Below, piece after piece: positions 7,034 through 13,483 of a stretch of 15,519 nucleotides of DNA. The stretch lies in assembly GCA_049509675.1 (NCBI GenBank), contig JBEKZQ010000101.1, forward strand, positions 1-15,519, in the 5' to 3' direction. Origin of the DNA: JBEKZQ01 sp049509675. GTDB taxonomy: Bacteria; Planctomycetota; Planctomycetia; Pirellulales; Thermoguttaceae. The translations under genes were made by a program, and so were the position numbers. The stretch's first letter is position 1. Every line of letters begins with the position of its first letter. The notes under the pieces were generated by a model. The model was not told the origin of the DNA. It made no database searches and was given only the letters and a program-made list of their open reading frames with translations.

Positions 7034-7741
7034 TCAGATCGTCAACACGCGGCAGGTCCGGCCGGCGGCGGTTAGCTGCTCATAGAGCTGCTTCTGGTCG
7101 GCCTCATCGCGGCAATCTACCACCACGCTGTACTGGTCGCGGATCGGCTGATCGGCGCCCGGCTCTGGACTCTCGGCGCCCGGCTCTGGACTCTGGACAC
7201 TCGACTCTGGACTTTCTCCGTTGTCCCCTGCCTCGGGCGCCAAGGAGTTGGACAATTCCTCCAGGGCCAGGGCGTCGTACAGGTCCTCGTCGGACCCGTG
7301 CAATTCGGCCAGAAGCAGTTGCAGGGTCACGGCGTCCCAGCCGGCGAGTTCCGCCGTGCGGTTGTCGGCGATCGCCAGGGCCGCATGGTCCTTGCCGGCA
7401 ACGTAGATGGCGGCAAGCTCGGTCCATTTGAGCCGCCTGGCGGCCTCAAAGGTGGCGTTGCCGGCGACAATCTCTTTGGTGGCCTCGTCAACGAGCACCG
7501 GCTTCACCTGGCCGAACTTTTTCAGGCTGGCCATGATGGCGGCGATGTTCTCTTCGCCGTGCGTCCGCGCATTGCGCGGATCCGGTTTGAGGTCGGCCAG
7601 CGGGACCGCCAGGGCGCGGAGCGATTCGTGGATGCGGGGCCGGGTCGGGCGACGTGGGGCGTGCGGCGTGGGGCGTGGGGCGGAAGCACTGGCGGAGCCT
7701 GTGGCACGCGGGGGGGGGGGGGCGCGGGGTTTGCGGGGCAT
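7034..7741 (-). CDS. ParB/Srx nuclease-domain protein
   Basis: A 235-residue protein with a ParB N-terminal (Srx/ParB-fold) domain at about 44-133: DPRNARTHGEENIAAI, SLKKFGQVKPVLVD, IVAGNATFEAARRL and DNRTAELAGWD are the conserved blocks. Phage members often accompany DNA methylases or act as nucleases or CTP/ATP-binding DNA proteins. The C terminus (YSVVVDCRDEADQKQLYEQL, then CRVLTI) is a tail I associate with phage ParB-like proteins. The ATG at 7739-7741 follows the upstream stop by a few bases. Three parts are repeat-made: a 13-C tract right after the start (codons 7-11), a PTPHAPRRP stretch from CGTGGGG heptamers (22-34), and SPEPGAE repeats (183-197). No methylase is seen in the window. 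Confidence 0.88.
   Translation of the reverse strand: MPRKPRAPPPPRATGSASASAPRPTPHAPRRPTRPRIHESLRALAVPLADLKPDPRNARTHGEENIAAIMASLKKFGQVKPVLVDEATKEIVAGNATFEAARRLKWTELAAIYVAGKDHAALAIADNRTAELAGWDAVTLQLLLAELHGSDEDLYDALALEELSNSLAPEAGDNGESPESSVQSPEPGAESPEPGADQPIRDQYSVVVDCRDEADQKQLYEQLTAAGRTCRVLTI
7153..7194. repeat. 21-bp perfect tandem repeat within the ParB-like gene
   Basis: Two identical 21-bp units (7153-7173, 7174-7194), each equal to three heptamers and seven codons, encoding ESPEPGA twice. Related TCTGGAC heptamers continue to about 7213. The 21-bp unit keeps the reading frame. Confidence 0.9.
7651..7681. repeat. CGTGGGG heptamer array within the ParB-like gene
   Basis: Four to five tandem 7-mers of the CGTGGGG family, encoding PRPTPHAPRR near the N terminus, upstream of the conserved domain. 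Confidence 0.85.
7710..7722. repeat. 13-base G/C homopolymer near the ParB-like start codon
   Basis: Thirteen consecutive G on the plus strand (C on the coding strand), covering codons 7-11 of the ParB-like gene. It is long enough for slipped-strand changes that would switch the frame; assembly error in such a tract is also possible. Confidence 0.95.
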
Positions 7742-7746
7742 GAGAG

Positions 7747-8025
7747 TCAGTCCGAGGTTTCGTGTGTTTCGTGTCTTTCGTGGATCTTCTTTCCCGCGGG
7801 AATTAAAGTGCGCAGTTGCCGCGCCGGGCCGGGCTGGTCGATGGGCAGTCTGGCAATCGCCAATTCGCGGGCAAGATCCAGGAGGCGCTTGCGTTTCTGC
7901 AGCACCGGGTTGGCGTCGATCGACGCCAGCAAATTCCGCACGCCCTTGCCGCCGCAGCGACAGCGCTTGCGACCCGGGCTCAGCGGGCGCCCGCAGGAGC
8001 GACAATGACGATGTGTGCGAGGCAT
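7747..8025 (-). CDS. Small zinc-ribbon protein
   Basis: A 92-residue basic protein starting MPRTHRHCRSCG at the ATG 8023-8025; an upstream in-frame GTG at 8064 is less likely because it adds only a repeat-like leader. Cys8, Cys11, Cys22 and Cys24 form a zinc-ribbon-like knuckle (CRSC...CRC). The rest is helical and basic (VLQKRKRLLDLARELAIARL). The last residues (IHERHETHETSD) are encoded by a period-9 repeat of TTTCGTG words at 7757-7783, so the tail looks acquired from repeat DNA. It lies just upstream of the ParB-like gene. Function unknown; nucleic-acid binding is plausible. Confidence 0.65.
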   Translation of the reverse strand: MPRTHRHCRSCGRPLSPGRKRCRCGGKGVRNLLASIDANPVLQKRKRLLDLARELAIARLPIDQPGPARQLRTLIPAGKKIHERHETHETSD

Positions 8026-8076
8026 AACGTTTCTTTCTCGGTCTTTCGTTGTGGATCGCTCCACGCCCCACGCCTC

Positions 8077-8508
8077 TCAATCCAACTGTTCCAAGAGCCA
8101 ACGCAGCACGTCGGGCGTGGTCGTGACCCGCCGGCTGTTTGCCAGGCGGGCCCCGGCCGCGTCCAGGCCGGCCAGCATGCGGCGCAGCGAGAGCCGTTGG
8201 GCCATGCTCAGATTGTTGACCTCAATATGCTTCGGCAGGTAGCCGGGCGGATCGGGCAGCGCGCCCAGGGGGACGTGGATGGTGAGCAGCCCGAGTTCGG
8301 CCGCCGCCTTGTCCAGCAGCCCGCGGCTGTGCGCCGCATAGTCGGGGGCGGGAAGCGTGGGGCGTGGGGCGTCGGGCGTGGGGCCGTTGTCGCACACTTC
8401 ACGCTCCACGCTCTGGCCGGCGGCCGCTTGAGACAGGCCGAGATCCTCGGCCAGGCCGGAGAACTCGGCATCGGGATCCGCGATCGGCGGGTTTGATTTG
8501 CGCGGCAT
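8077..8508 (-). CDS. Hypothetical phage protein downstream of terminase
   Basis: A 143-residue protein with no recognised domain. The C-terminal half (LSMAQRLSLRRMLAGLDAAG, then TTPDVLRWLLEQLD) is helical and looks conserved. Residues 39-56 (CDNGPTPDAPRPTLPAPD) are Pro-rich and encoded by CGTGGGG/CACGCTC heptamers, apparently an in-frame insertion in a linker. The ATG at 8506-8508 is preceded by AAGGG seven bases upstream; that ribosome site belongs to the REP-like palindrome at 8514-8600. The gene opens the accessory stretch between terminase and portal. Confidence 0.7.
   Translation of the reverse strand: MPRKSNPPIADPDAEFSGLAEDLGLSQAAAGQSVEREVCDNGPTPDAPRPTLPAPDYAAHSRGLLDKAAAELGLLTIHVPLGALPDPPGYLPKHIEVNNLSMAQRLSLRRMLAGLDAAGARLANSRRVTTTPDVLRWLLEQLD
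8351..8412. repeat. Two heptamer families inside a hypothetical gene
   Basis: CGTGGGG-type units at 8355-8383 are followed at 8398-8412 by the complementary-type CACGCTC units, so the ends can partly pair. The segment encodes the Pro-rich linker of the gene at 8077-8508. Confidence 0.75.
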
Positions 8509-8513
8509 GTTGC

Positions 8514-8600
8514 GCCCTTTCAGGGCTTGGGGTGCTTGTTGCTGCCATTACCCAGGGCTTCGCCCTGGGCTATTGACTTGCGCCCCATTGGGACGATTTT
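8514..8600. repeat. REP-like palindromic element (three short hairpins)
   Basis: Three consecutive palindromes: 8514-8518/8522-8526 (GCCCT/AGGGC), 8551-8558/8562-8569 (CCCAGGGC/GCCCTGGG, loop TTC), and a shorter GCCCC/GGGAC pair near 8582-8594. It fills the gap between the hypothetical gene and terminase. From memory, very similar strings are dispersed in planctomycete genomes as extragenic palindromes; I could not check this. It also provides the downstream gene's ribosome site. Confidence 0.7.
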
Positions 8601-8605
8601 TCGAA

Positions 8606-8633
8606 CTGAAAACTGAAAACTGAAAACTGAAAA
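8606..8633. repeat. Four perfect CTGAAAA heptamers flush with the terminase stop codon
   Basis: Units at 8606, 8613, 8620 and 8627, each exactly 7 bp. The last base (8633) is immediately next to the terminase stop codon (8634-8636), so the array begins at the end of the coding sequence. Confidence 0.95.
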
Positions 8634-10847
8634 CTACCTCTCCGTAATCAGAAACGGCCGGCCGTCCGGCATCAAAACGGGTTCCGGCTCCGGGCCGTCG
8701 CTCTGAGGTTCCCCCGCCGCTTCCACAGCGGGCTTCACAAGGCGCACCCCGGCCAGGTGACCGGCGGCGCAGGCGTTGTAGGCGGCGTCAAGAAAATGGT
8801 TTCCCTTGCGCAGCTTCGCCCAGACCGTCACGTCGCCGCGGCCCTCAATAAAGCGCTCCTCGGGCCGCTCGGCCGTGAAGTGTTTGGCCAGCGTGACATG
8901 CTCGTTGCGGTCTGAGGAGTGGTAGAGCCGGATCGTGCCGTCCAGCTCGCGGGGCGTGGGCCGTGGGGCGGGATCCGTGGGGCGTGGGGCGTGGGGCGAT
9001 GGTTGCACGCTCCCCGGTTCACGGTCCACGCTCCACGGTCCACGCAGCCGCTCGAAGAGCCAGGACTTCCAAAAATCGGCGTGTACGTCGACGCGGAAGA
9101 GCCGCTGGTCGGGGACCCAGGAAACGTAATAGTCCTGGCCGATCAATTTCACTTCCGCGCCCACCTTACTGGGATGATGGTAGCTTCTGAGGCGGCGATC
9201 GTATTGAGACAGGCCGCGGCCCAGGGCGGGCAGGAAGCGGCGGCCGGTTTCCTTCTGCCGGCAGAACTCACAGACGCTCTCATACTGATACCCGGCGTCG
9301 ATGAACACGGGTTTCGGTATTACAATTTCCCCGTCGACCGTATGCCAGCCCTCTAAAATCTGGCCGTCGCGGAGGTCCTCAAGCGCGGCCACAATCGCCT
9401 TTTCCACGGGCATCCCCTGGGACGGGACTTCGAAGGTGGAATAGTCGGCGATGATGCCGCGGCAGCCGGGCCGCCAGGCGATCAGCAGCCAGTGGCCTAC
9501 GCGCTTCCCAAGATCGACGCCCATTGAGAGGTGAGTAAGGTCCTCGGGCAATAGGCCCTTGGTATAGCGGCGGGGGGCGAAGCGGCGGCGGACCTCATCC
9601 GGATCCAGCGGGGTCACGCCGAATTCGGGCGACGTGTAGGGGACGGCCCAGAAGAATTGACAGAGCTCCTTTTCGGCCGCCGCCTCGTTGGGCGTGTGAC
9701 GCGCGGACCATTCCTTGGCGCCGACTTCTCCGGCGGAGATAAACAGATTGTTGAAGCAGTTCGCCCGAAAGCCGAGCGTATCGGTGTCCGGCGGGTCGCC
9801 GTGAATGTCGAGAGTCGAGAGTCCAGAGTCGGGAGCCGGGCTCTGGACTCTTGACTCTCGATTCTGGACTTGTATAGTCTGTCCCGCGTGCAAGAGTATG
9901 GCATTGAGGTTCATTTGCCGGCGCTCGTCTTCCGTGATCCGCGCGCCGCAGGATGGACAGCAGTAGTAGGCCAGGCGGTGGGCCTGGCGGCGGCTCTCGG
10001 CCTCTTCCCAGCCGCGCAGGTGTTCGCGCTCTGGCGTGACGTACTGGTGGCAATGAGGGCAGGGGCAGGCGATGCGCGAATTGCTGCCGCGAAGGATCAT
10101 CTGCCAGATCCGGCCGGCAGGGATTGAGACCGTGCATTCGCAGTAGAAACGCCGCTTGGACTCGGGGAAGGAGCCCATGCGGGCTTCGAGCTGCGTAATC
10201 GGGTCGGTCTCGCGGCTGCCGCCGCCGGCCGCATCCATCTTATCGACCTCGGTAATCACCACGCGGCTGGCGGTGTAGCTCGATCGCTCCTCATCGCCGC
10301 CGCCGCCCGTCATAAACTTGATCCGCGCGCCGTTATTGAGGATGATCTCGTCCGAGAAACCGCCGCGGCTGCCGGAGCCGTCGGTGGGCAGGAGATCGGC
10401 GTAGCGCGAACAAAGGAACAGCGGGCGGATCTCAGTGTTCCATTTGTTGCGATTCACCTTCATGGTCGGCGCGGCCACGATCGTATCGAGCTTCTCTTCG
10501 CAAGTGTGATAGAGCGCGGGGAGCCCGTAGCCGATGTAGCTTTTGCCGCCCTGGACGCAGGCCGTCAGGGCGACGTGGTTCCAGCGGTCGCTGTCGAGTT
10601 CGCGCAGGAAGAGCTCTTGCCAGGGCTGAGTCTCAGGCCGCCAGTGCGAACCCTTCATGTCGCCCTTGGCGTTGACCAGCTCGGCCAGGGCGAAATCCCT
10701 CATGCCGCGCAGCACCGGGGTCCGCGAATGTGCCAGCATCCAGCCGAATTCGGCCCGCAGGGCACAGCGGTCAGGCGTGGGGAGCATCAGCAGTAGGGCC
10801 GTCAGCAAAACGCCGATCAATCTCACGTTGGCAATCGTCCAGGGCAT
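8634..10847 (-). CDS. Phage terminase large subunit, lambda GpA family
   Basis: A 737-residue packaging motor and nuclease. The ATPase half has a Walker A-type ACVQGGKS (96-103), an adenine-side PETQPWQ (71-77) and a Walker B-type VVITEVD (196-202). A zinc-binding pair follows (CPCPHC at 261-266, CCPSC at 296-300), as in GpA homologs. The nuclease half is RNase H-like with candidate metal ligands Asp445 (SMGVDLG), Asp517 (PVFIDAGYQ) and Asp687 (NHFLDAAY). Two segments look inserted and repeat-encoded: residues 326-348 and 602-634. The start is uncertain: the ATG at 10847 gives a hydrophobic leader that overlaps the small terminase by 77 bases and lacks a ribosome site; the ATG at 10787 is an alternative. 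The stop abuts a CTGAAAA array. Family assignment is firm. Confidence 0.95.
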   Translation of the reverse strand: MPWTIANVRLIGVLLTALLLMLPTPDRCALRAEFGWMLAHSRTPVLRGMRDFALAELVNAKGDMKGSHWRPETQPWQELFLRELDSDRWNHVALTACVQGGKSYIGYGLPALYHTCEEKLDTIVAAPTMKVNRNKWNTEIRPLFLCSRYADLLPTDGSGSRGGFSDEIILNNGARIKFMTGGGGDEERSSYTASRVVITEVDKMDAAGGGSRETDPITQLEARMGSFPESKRRFYCECTVSIPAGRIWQMILRGSNSRIACPCPHCHQYVTPEREHLRGWEEAESRRQAHRLAYYCCPSCGARITEDERRQMNLNAILLHAGQTIQVQNRESRVQSPAPDSGLSTLDIHGDPPDTDTLGFRANCFNNLFISAGEVGAKEWSARHTPNEAAAEKELCQFFWAVPYTSPEFGVTPLDPDEVRRRFAPRRYTKGLLPEDLTHLSMGVDLGKRVGHWLLIAWRPGCRGIIADYSTFEVPSQGMPVEKAIVAALEDLRDGQILEGWHTVDGEIVIPKPVFIDAGYQYESVCEFCRQKETGRRFLPALGRGLSQYDRRLRSYHHPSKVGAEVKLIGQDYYVSWVPDQRLFRVDVHADFWKSWLFERLRGPWSVDREPGSVQPSPHAPRPTDPAPRPTPRELDGTIRLYHSSDRNEHVTLAKHFTAERPEERFIEGRGDVTVWAKLRKGNHFLDAAYNACAAGHLAGVRLVKPAVEAAGEPQSDGPEPEPVLMPDGRPFLITER
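8948..9046. repeat. CGTGGGG/CCACGGT heptamer block inside the terminase nuclease domain
   Basis: About 100 bp of 7-bp-period sequence encoding residues 602-634 (PSPHAPRPTDPAPRPTP and flanks). The left half is built of CGTGGGG units, the right half of GTCCACG/CTCCACG units, which are partly complementary and may pair. It lies between two conserved nuclease blocks in a probable surface loop. Confidence 0.85.
9807..9862. repeat. Long palindrome (about 21-bp stem) inside the terminase gene
   Basis: 9810-9828 pairs with 9841-9859: 19 bp with one mismatch that is a G:U pair on one strand, extended by two more pairs, with a 12-base loop. The arms are TCTGGAC/GAGAGTC heptamer sequence. It encodes residues 330-347 (ESRVQSPAPDSGLSTLD) between the zinc site and the nuclease domain and keeps the frame. 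Confidence 0.9.
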
Positions 10848-11376
10848 CGTTCAGGGTTTTCTGGGCCGCCGCGCCGAACTCCCGCAACAGCGATTCTCCG
10901 GCGCGACGAAGGATCGAAGCGACCGCCGCATGGGCGGCGTGAATTTCGTGGCGCGGCATCCAGGAGCGGACCTCGCATTCGTAACGCAACTCGGCACGGC
11001 GGGCGTCGGCCAGCCGCTTGCGCTCCAGGGCCGGGCTGCTATTGGCCGGGCATTCGGCATCATCGACTTCGGCGCCCGCCAGGCGGCGGGCGTTGCGGGC
11101 CAGAAAATCGTGCAGCCAGCGCACCACGGCGGCCAGGTCGATTGTCGCGCCGCCAATGGGCAGGCCATAGCGGGTGGCCTGCTCGTTGAGGATCTTGTCC
11201 TGGCGGCCGCTCCACTCGCGCCATTCCCGTTTGCGGATCGCGGCGAAGTGCTGCCGACGCAGGGCGTCCTCGCGCTGCGCCTGGACGCGGCGGAGGGCGG
11301 CCAGCTCCTCGCGGGCCGGGCGTTGACCGCGCTGGCGTTTCTCAATTGCGGCCCGCGCAAGATCCGCATCGCTCAA
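10771..11376 (-). CDS. Probable terminase small subunit
   Basis: A 201-residue, highly charged helical protein placed directly upstream of the large terminase, the usual slot of the DNA-recognition subunit (lambda Nu1). The N-terminal part is Arg/Glu-rich (LRRVQAQREDALRRQHFAAI). The stretch EWSGRQDKILNEQATRYGLP and AAVVRWLHDFLARNARRL recall a Nu1-like N-terminal module followed by a dimerisation helix. The start is a TTG at 11374-11376, chosen because GGAGG lies six bases upstream; no ATG fits the frame. The last residues (GPTADAPHA) resemble the heptamer-encoded peptides elsewhere in the window and overlap the large-subunit start. Assignment is mainly from position, moderate from sequence. 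Confidence 0.75.
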   Translation of the reverse strand: MSDADLARAAIEKRQRGQRPAREELAALRRVQAQREDALRRQHFAAIRKREWREWSGRQDKILNEQATRYGLPIGGATIDLAAVVRWLHDFLARNARRLAGAEVDDAECPANSSPALERKRLADARRAELRYECEVRSWMPRHEIHAAHAAVASILRRAGESLLREFGAAAQKTLNDALDDCQREIDRRFADGPTADAPHA

Positions 11377-11381
11377 AGCCG

Positions 11382-11386
11382 CCTCC
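11382..11386 (-). promoter_or_regulatory. Shine-Dalgarno deciding a TTG start
   Basis: GGAGG on the minus strand, five bases before the TTG at 11374-11376, supports initiation of the small terminase at this non-ATG codon. Confidence 0.6.
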
Positions 11387-11498
11387 TGCGCCTCTTACTT
11401 ACCCGGCGATCGATCACGCGCCCAAGAAAAACCCGCCCAAACAAAAAGCGAAGCCCCGCAGTCCCTATCAGGCAAAGAACCTAGACAGGATCGGGGGC

Positions 11499-13043
11499 TT
11501 AGGGTGTTGCCGAGGGCGCGGGGCTGCCCCCCGGGAGGTTGATTGTAGTGTGCGTCGGCGCGGGCGCCGCCTGGCTCACCTGAGCCTGCAGCGATTGCAT
11601 CTGCGCCTGCAGACCGTTCAGCAATTGATTCAGACCCGTGTCCAGCGGCTGCAAGGCGGGCATCGTCTTCGCCATTTGATCCAGCAACAGCGGTTGCCCG
11701 CTGGCTTTCTTGATCAATGCGAGCAGACCGACGCCAAGCCCCAACATCGGCAAATGCTTCTCGAATTGATGCTTCTTCAGCGCATGGATCCCGATGAATG
11801 CCACGGCGAGTGCCAACAGGCCCAGCCCCACAAGCTCCGCCGTAGACATCGCTGCCAGCTTGTTGCCCGCGTCCTGAGCTTGAGGGTTCTTGGTCTGTTG
11901 GAGTTGTGCGATCAGTTGGCCGATCGGCCCGGCCGCCAGCAGATTCTTGTCGTCGTCGGCGCTCTTCTGTGCGGCCGCAGCCTTGGTGTCGGCCTCCTTA
12001 GCCGTCTTCGCGGCGTCGTCGGCGCTCTTCTGTGCGGCCGTGGCCTTGGTCTCGGCGTCCTTCGCCGTCTTCGCGGCGTCGCTGATCTGTTGCAGAGTCT
12101 GAGCATCCGCCGCGGTCGGTACGACTGTCGAAGCGATCGGCGTCGGCTGACTTAGATGGTTGAGGATCTGGCCCTGCACATCGCTCTGCGCCCTCAACGC
12201 GTCCAGGATCGGCTGCAAGTTCAACGCATCGCCCGCGCCCTGGGGCCACGGATTCACCGCCCCGCCGCCATTGCCGCCCTGGCTGCCATTTCGGTTGAGC
12301 AAACGTCCTAGCGGGCAGAGCCCGTTGGGACAGTTTTCACATTCCGCATTCTCAGGCACCATCCATACGACCGGCTGAGGGCTCATCGCATTGACGCGCT
12401 CCGCGATATGAGTCCAGTCCACATTGGCGAATCGCTGGCGAATACAATCGCAGCGCGGCCCTTCGCCGCCGTCATTCATGCCCGAGCCGCCGTAGAATCC
12501 GCAGATCAGGCCAATGATCTTCGTGCCGTCCGCGGTGAAGATGCTCGATCCGCTCCGCCCATGCTCCGGTCGCGGGCCGTAGATGATGCGGCAGTTTTCA
12601 TACTTGATCACATGCAACTTTTCGCCGGTAGGCATGGCCGCGGCGGGACAGCCGACGGTATCGACAATCGCCCCGGGTTTCGGCAGATCGGCGGCGGTGC
12701 CCAATGCGATCGGCGTGGGCAGCAATCCACCGAATGCGGCCTTCGGAATCACGATGAGCGAGACATCCAGGTCCTTGTCGCTCTGGACGACCTGGCCGGC
12801 GATCGGCGCGGAGACGTAGCCGTTTCGGACGAACTGACACGTGACGTTGCCGGAGCCGGCCACGTGGGCAGCCGTAATCACTCCCACCGCGCCGCGCGTG
12901 GTAAAGCAGGTGCCGGTGCCGCGCGCGTTCGCATTGGCGATGAGGCAGACGCTATTCAGTTCTTTTTCCAGGGCGGCATTGGCGCTCGGCGCAAGGCACA
13001 CTACGGCCAGCAGGCCCGCCATCACACAGGCTGCGAGTTTCAT
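11499..13043 (-). CDS. Secreted trypsin-like serine protease with coiled-coil repeat and C-terminal membrane segments
   Basis: A 514-residue protein. Residues 1-23 are a signal peptide (MKLAACVMAG..., cleavage near SANA/A). Residues 24-215 form a chymotrypsin-fold protease: His60 in VITAAH, Asp93 in KDLDVSLIVI, Ser164 in GRSGSS, and several Cys that could make disulfides. A CENCPNGLCPLG knot (235-246) and a Gly/Asn/Pro linker follow. Residues 323-364 are two 21-residue repeats (AAKTAKDAETKATAAQKSAD type) predicted to be coiled coil. Two hydrophobic segments at about 404-422 and 431-445 suggest membrane anchoring. The ATG at 13041-13043 has GGAG at 7-8 bases. A secreted protease upstream of terminase in a phage is unusual; roles in lysis, release or virion processing, or a host-derived cargo gene, are possible. 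Confidence 0.85.
   Translation of the reverse strand: MKLAACVMAGLLAVVCLAPSANAALEKELNSVCLIANANARGTGTCFTTRGAVGVITAAHVAGSGNVTCQFVRNGYVSAPIAGQVVQSDKDLDVSLIVIPKAAFGGLLPTPIALGTAADLPKPGAIVDTVGCPAAAMPTGEKLHVIKYENCRIIYGPRPEHGRSGSSIFTADGTKIIGLICGFYGGSGMNDGGEGPRCDCIRQRFANVDWTHIAERVNAMSPQPVVWMVPENAECENCPNGLCPLGRLLNRNGSQGGNGGGAVNPWPQGAGDALNLQPILDALRAQSDVQGQILNHLSQPTPIASTVVPTAADAQTLQQISDAAKTAKDAETKATAAQKSADDAAKTAKEADTKAAAAQKSADDDKNLLAAGPIGQLIAQLQQTKNPQAQDAGNKLAAMSTAELVGLGLLALAVAFIGIHALKKHQFEKHLPMLGLGVGLLALIKKASGQPLLLDQMAKTMPALQPLDTGLNQLLNGLQAQMQSLQAQVSQAAPAPTHTTINLPGGSPAPSATP
11952..12077. repeat. 63-bp imperfect tandem repeat encoding coiled coil
   Basis: Two 63-bp units (11952-12014, 12015-12077) encode the two 21-residue coiled-coil repeats of the secreted protease. 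Differences are mostly single bases, showing duplication followed by drift. Confidence 0.9.
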
Positions 13044-13111
13044 GGGGGTTCTCCGATTGGGATTGAGGAACGATGGTTGACTCAGAACTGAGCACGCGCG
13101 GACGATCGGCC

Positions 13112-13432
13112 CTATGCCTCTTCCACGCTGTTGACGGCTACCGCGAACTTTTCGGGATCCGGCGGAATGGCCGGGCGCAGAATCCGTTCCGGCGTAAAAC
13201 TGTTGGACACGGGCGGCGAGATGCTTCCATTGCCCAGCACTTCGCTTACGCTTACCGTGACCTGAGCGTCCAGGGCTACCTTAATGGTGAGCGGCCCGAC
13301 GAAGTCGACCGTCACATCCTGGCTGCCGTCCTGGTTGTACGAGCCGCTGATGGTCACCACGCGCTTGGCGTGCGGACCCAGTTGCGCCGCCGCCGGCGGC
13401 AACGTGACAGTACATGTTGCGATCTTGGCCAT
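13112..13432 (-). CDS. Small beta-rich hypothetical protein
   Basis: A 106-residue protein with alternating hydrophobic and polar residues typical of a beta sandwich (RVVTISGSYNQDGSQDVTVD, then VALDAQVTVSVSEVLGNG). No family is recognised. The acidic C terminus ends NSVEEA. The ATG at 13430-13432 is preceded by AGGAG and by AAGGG, and the AGGAG is the last part of an AGAAGTT-type heptamer array. It lies between the papain-like hydrolase and the secreted protease in the same direction. A minor virion or host-interaction protein would fit, but there is no direct evidence. Confidence 0.7.
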   Translation of the reverse strand: MAKIATCTVTLPPAAAQLGPHAKRVVTISGSYNQDGSQDVTVDFVGPLTIKVALDAQVTVSVSEVLGNGSISPPVSNSFTPERILRPAIPPDPEKFAVAVNSVEEA

Positions 13433-13440
13433 CGCCCTTG

Positions 13441-13483
13441 ACTCCTAATTTCCAATTTCTAACTTCTGACTGCTAACTTCTTG
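13441..13483. repeat. AGAAGTT-type heptamer array between two genes
   Basis: On the minus strand AGAAGTT, AGCAGTC, AGAAGTT, AGAAATT, GGAAATT and AGGAGTC follow in strict 7-bp steps. The array overlaps the end of the upstream hydrolase gene and ends in the AGGAG ribosome site of the next gene. Confidence 0.9.

Noticed and set aside
7742..8101. N-terminal extension of the ParB-like frame up to 8101
   Set aside because: It overlaps the zinc-ribbon gene in another frame and reads as non-protein-like sequence; the ATG at 7741 is preferred.
11400..11460. Possible terminator before the small terminase (short GC stem then T-rich stretch on the minus strand)
   Set aside because: The stem has only about three pairs; too weak to call.
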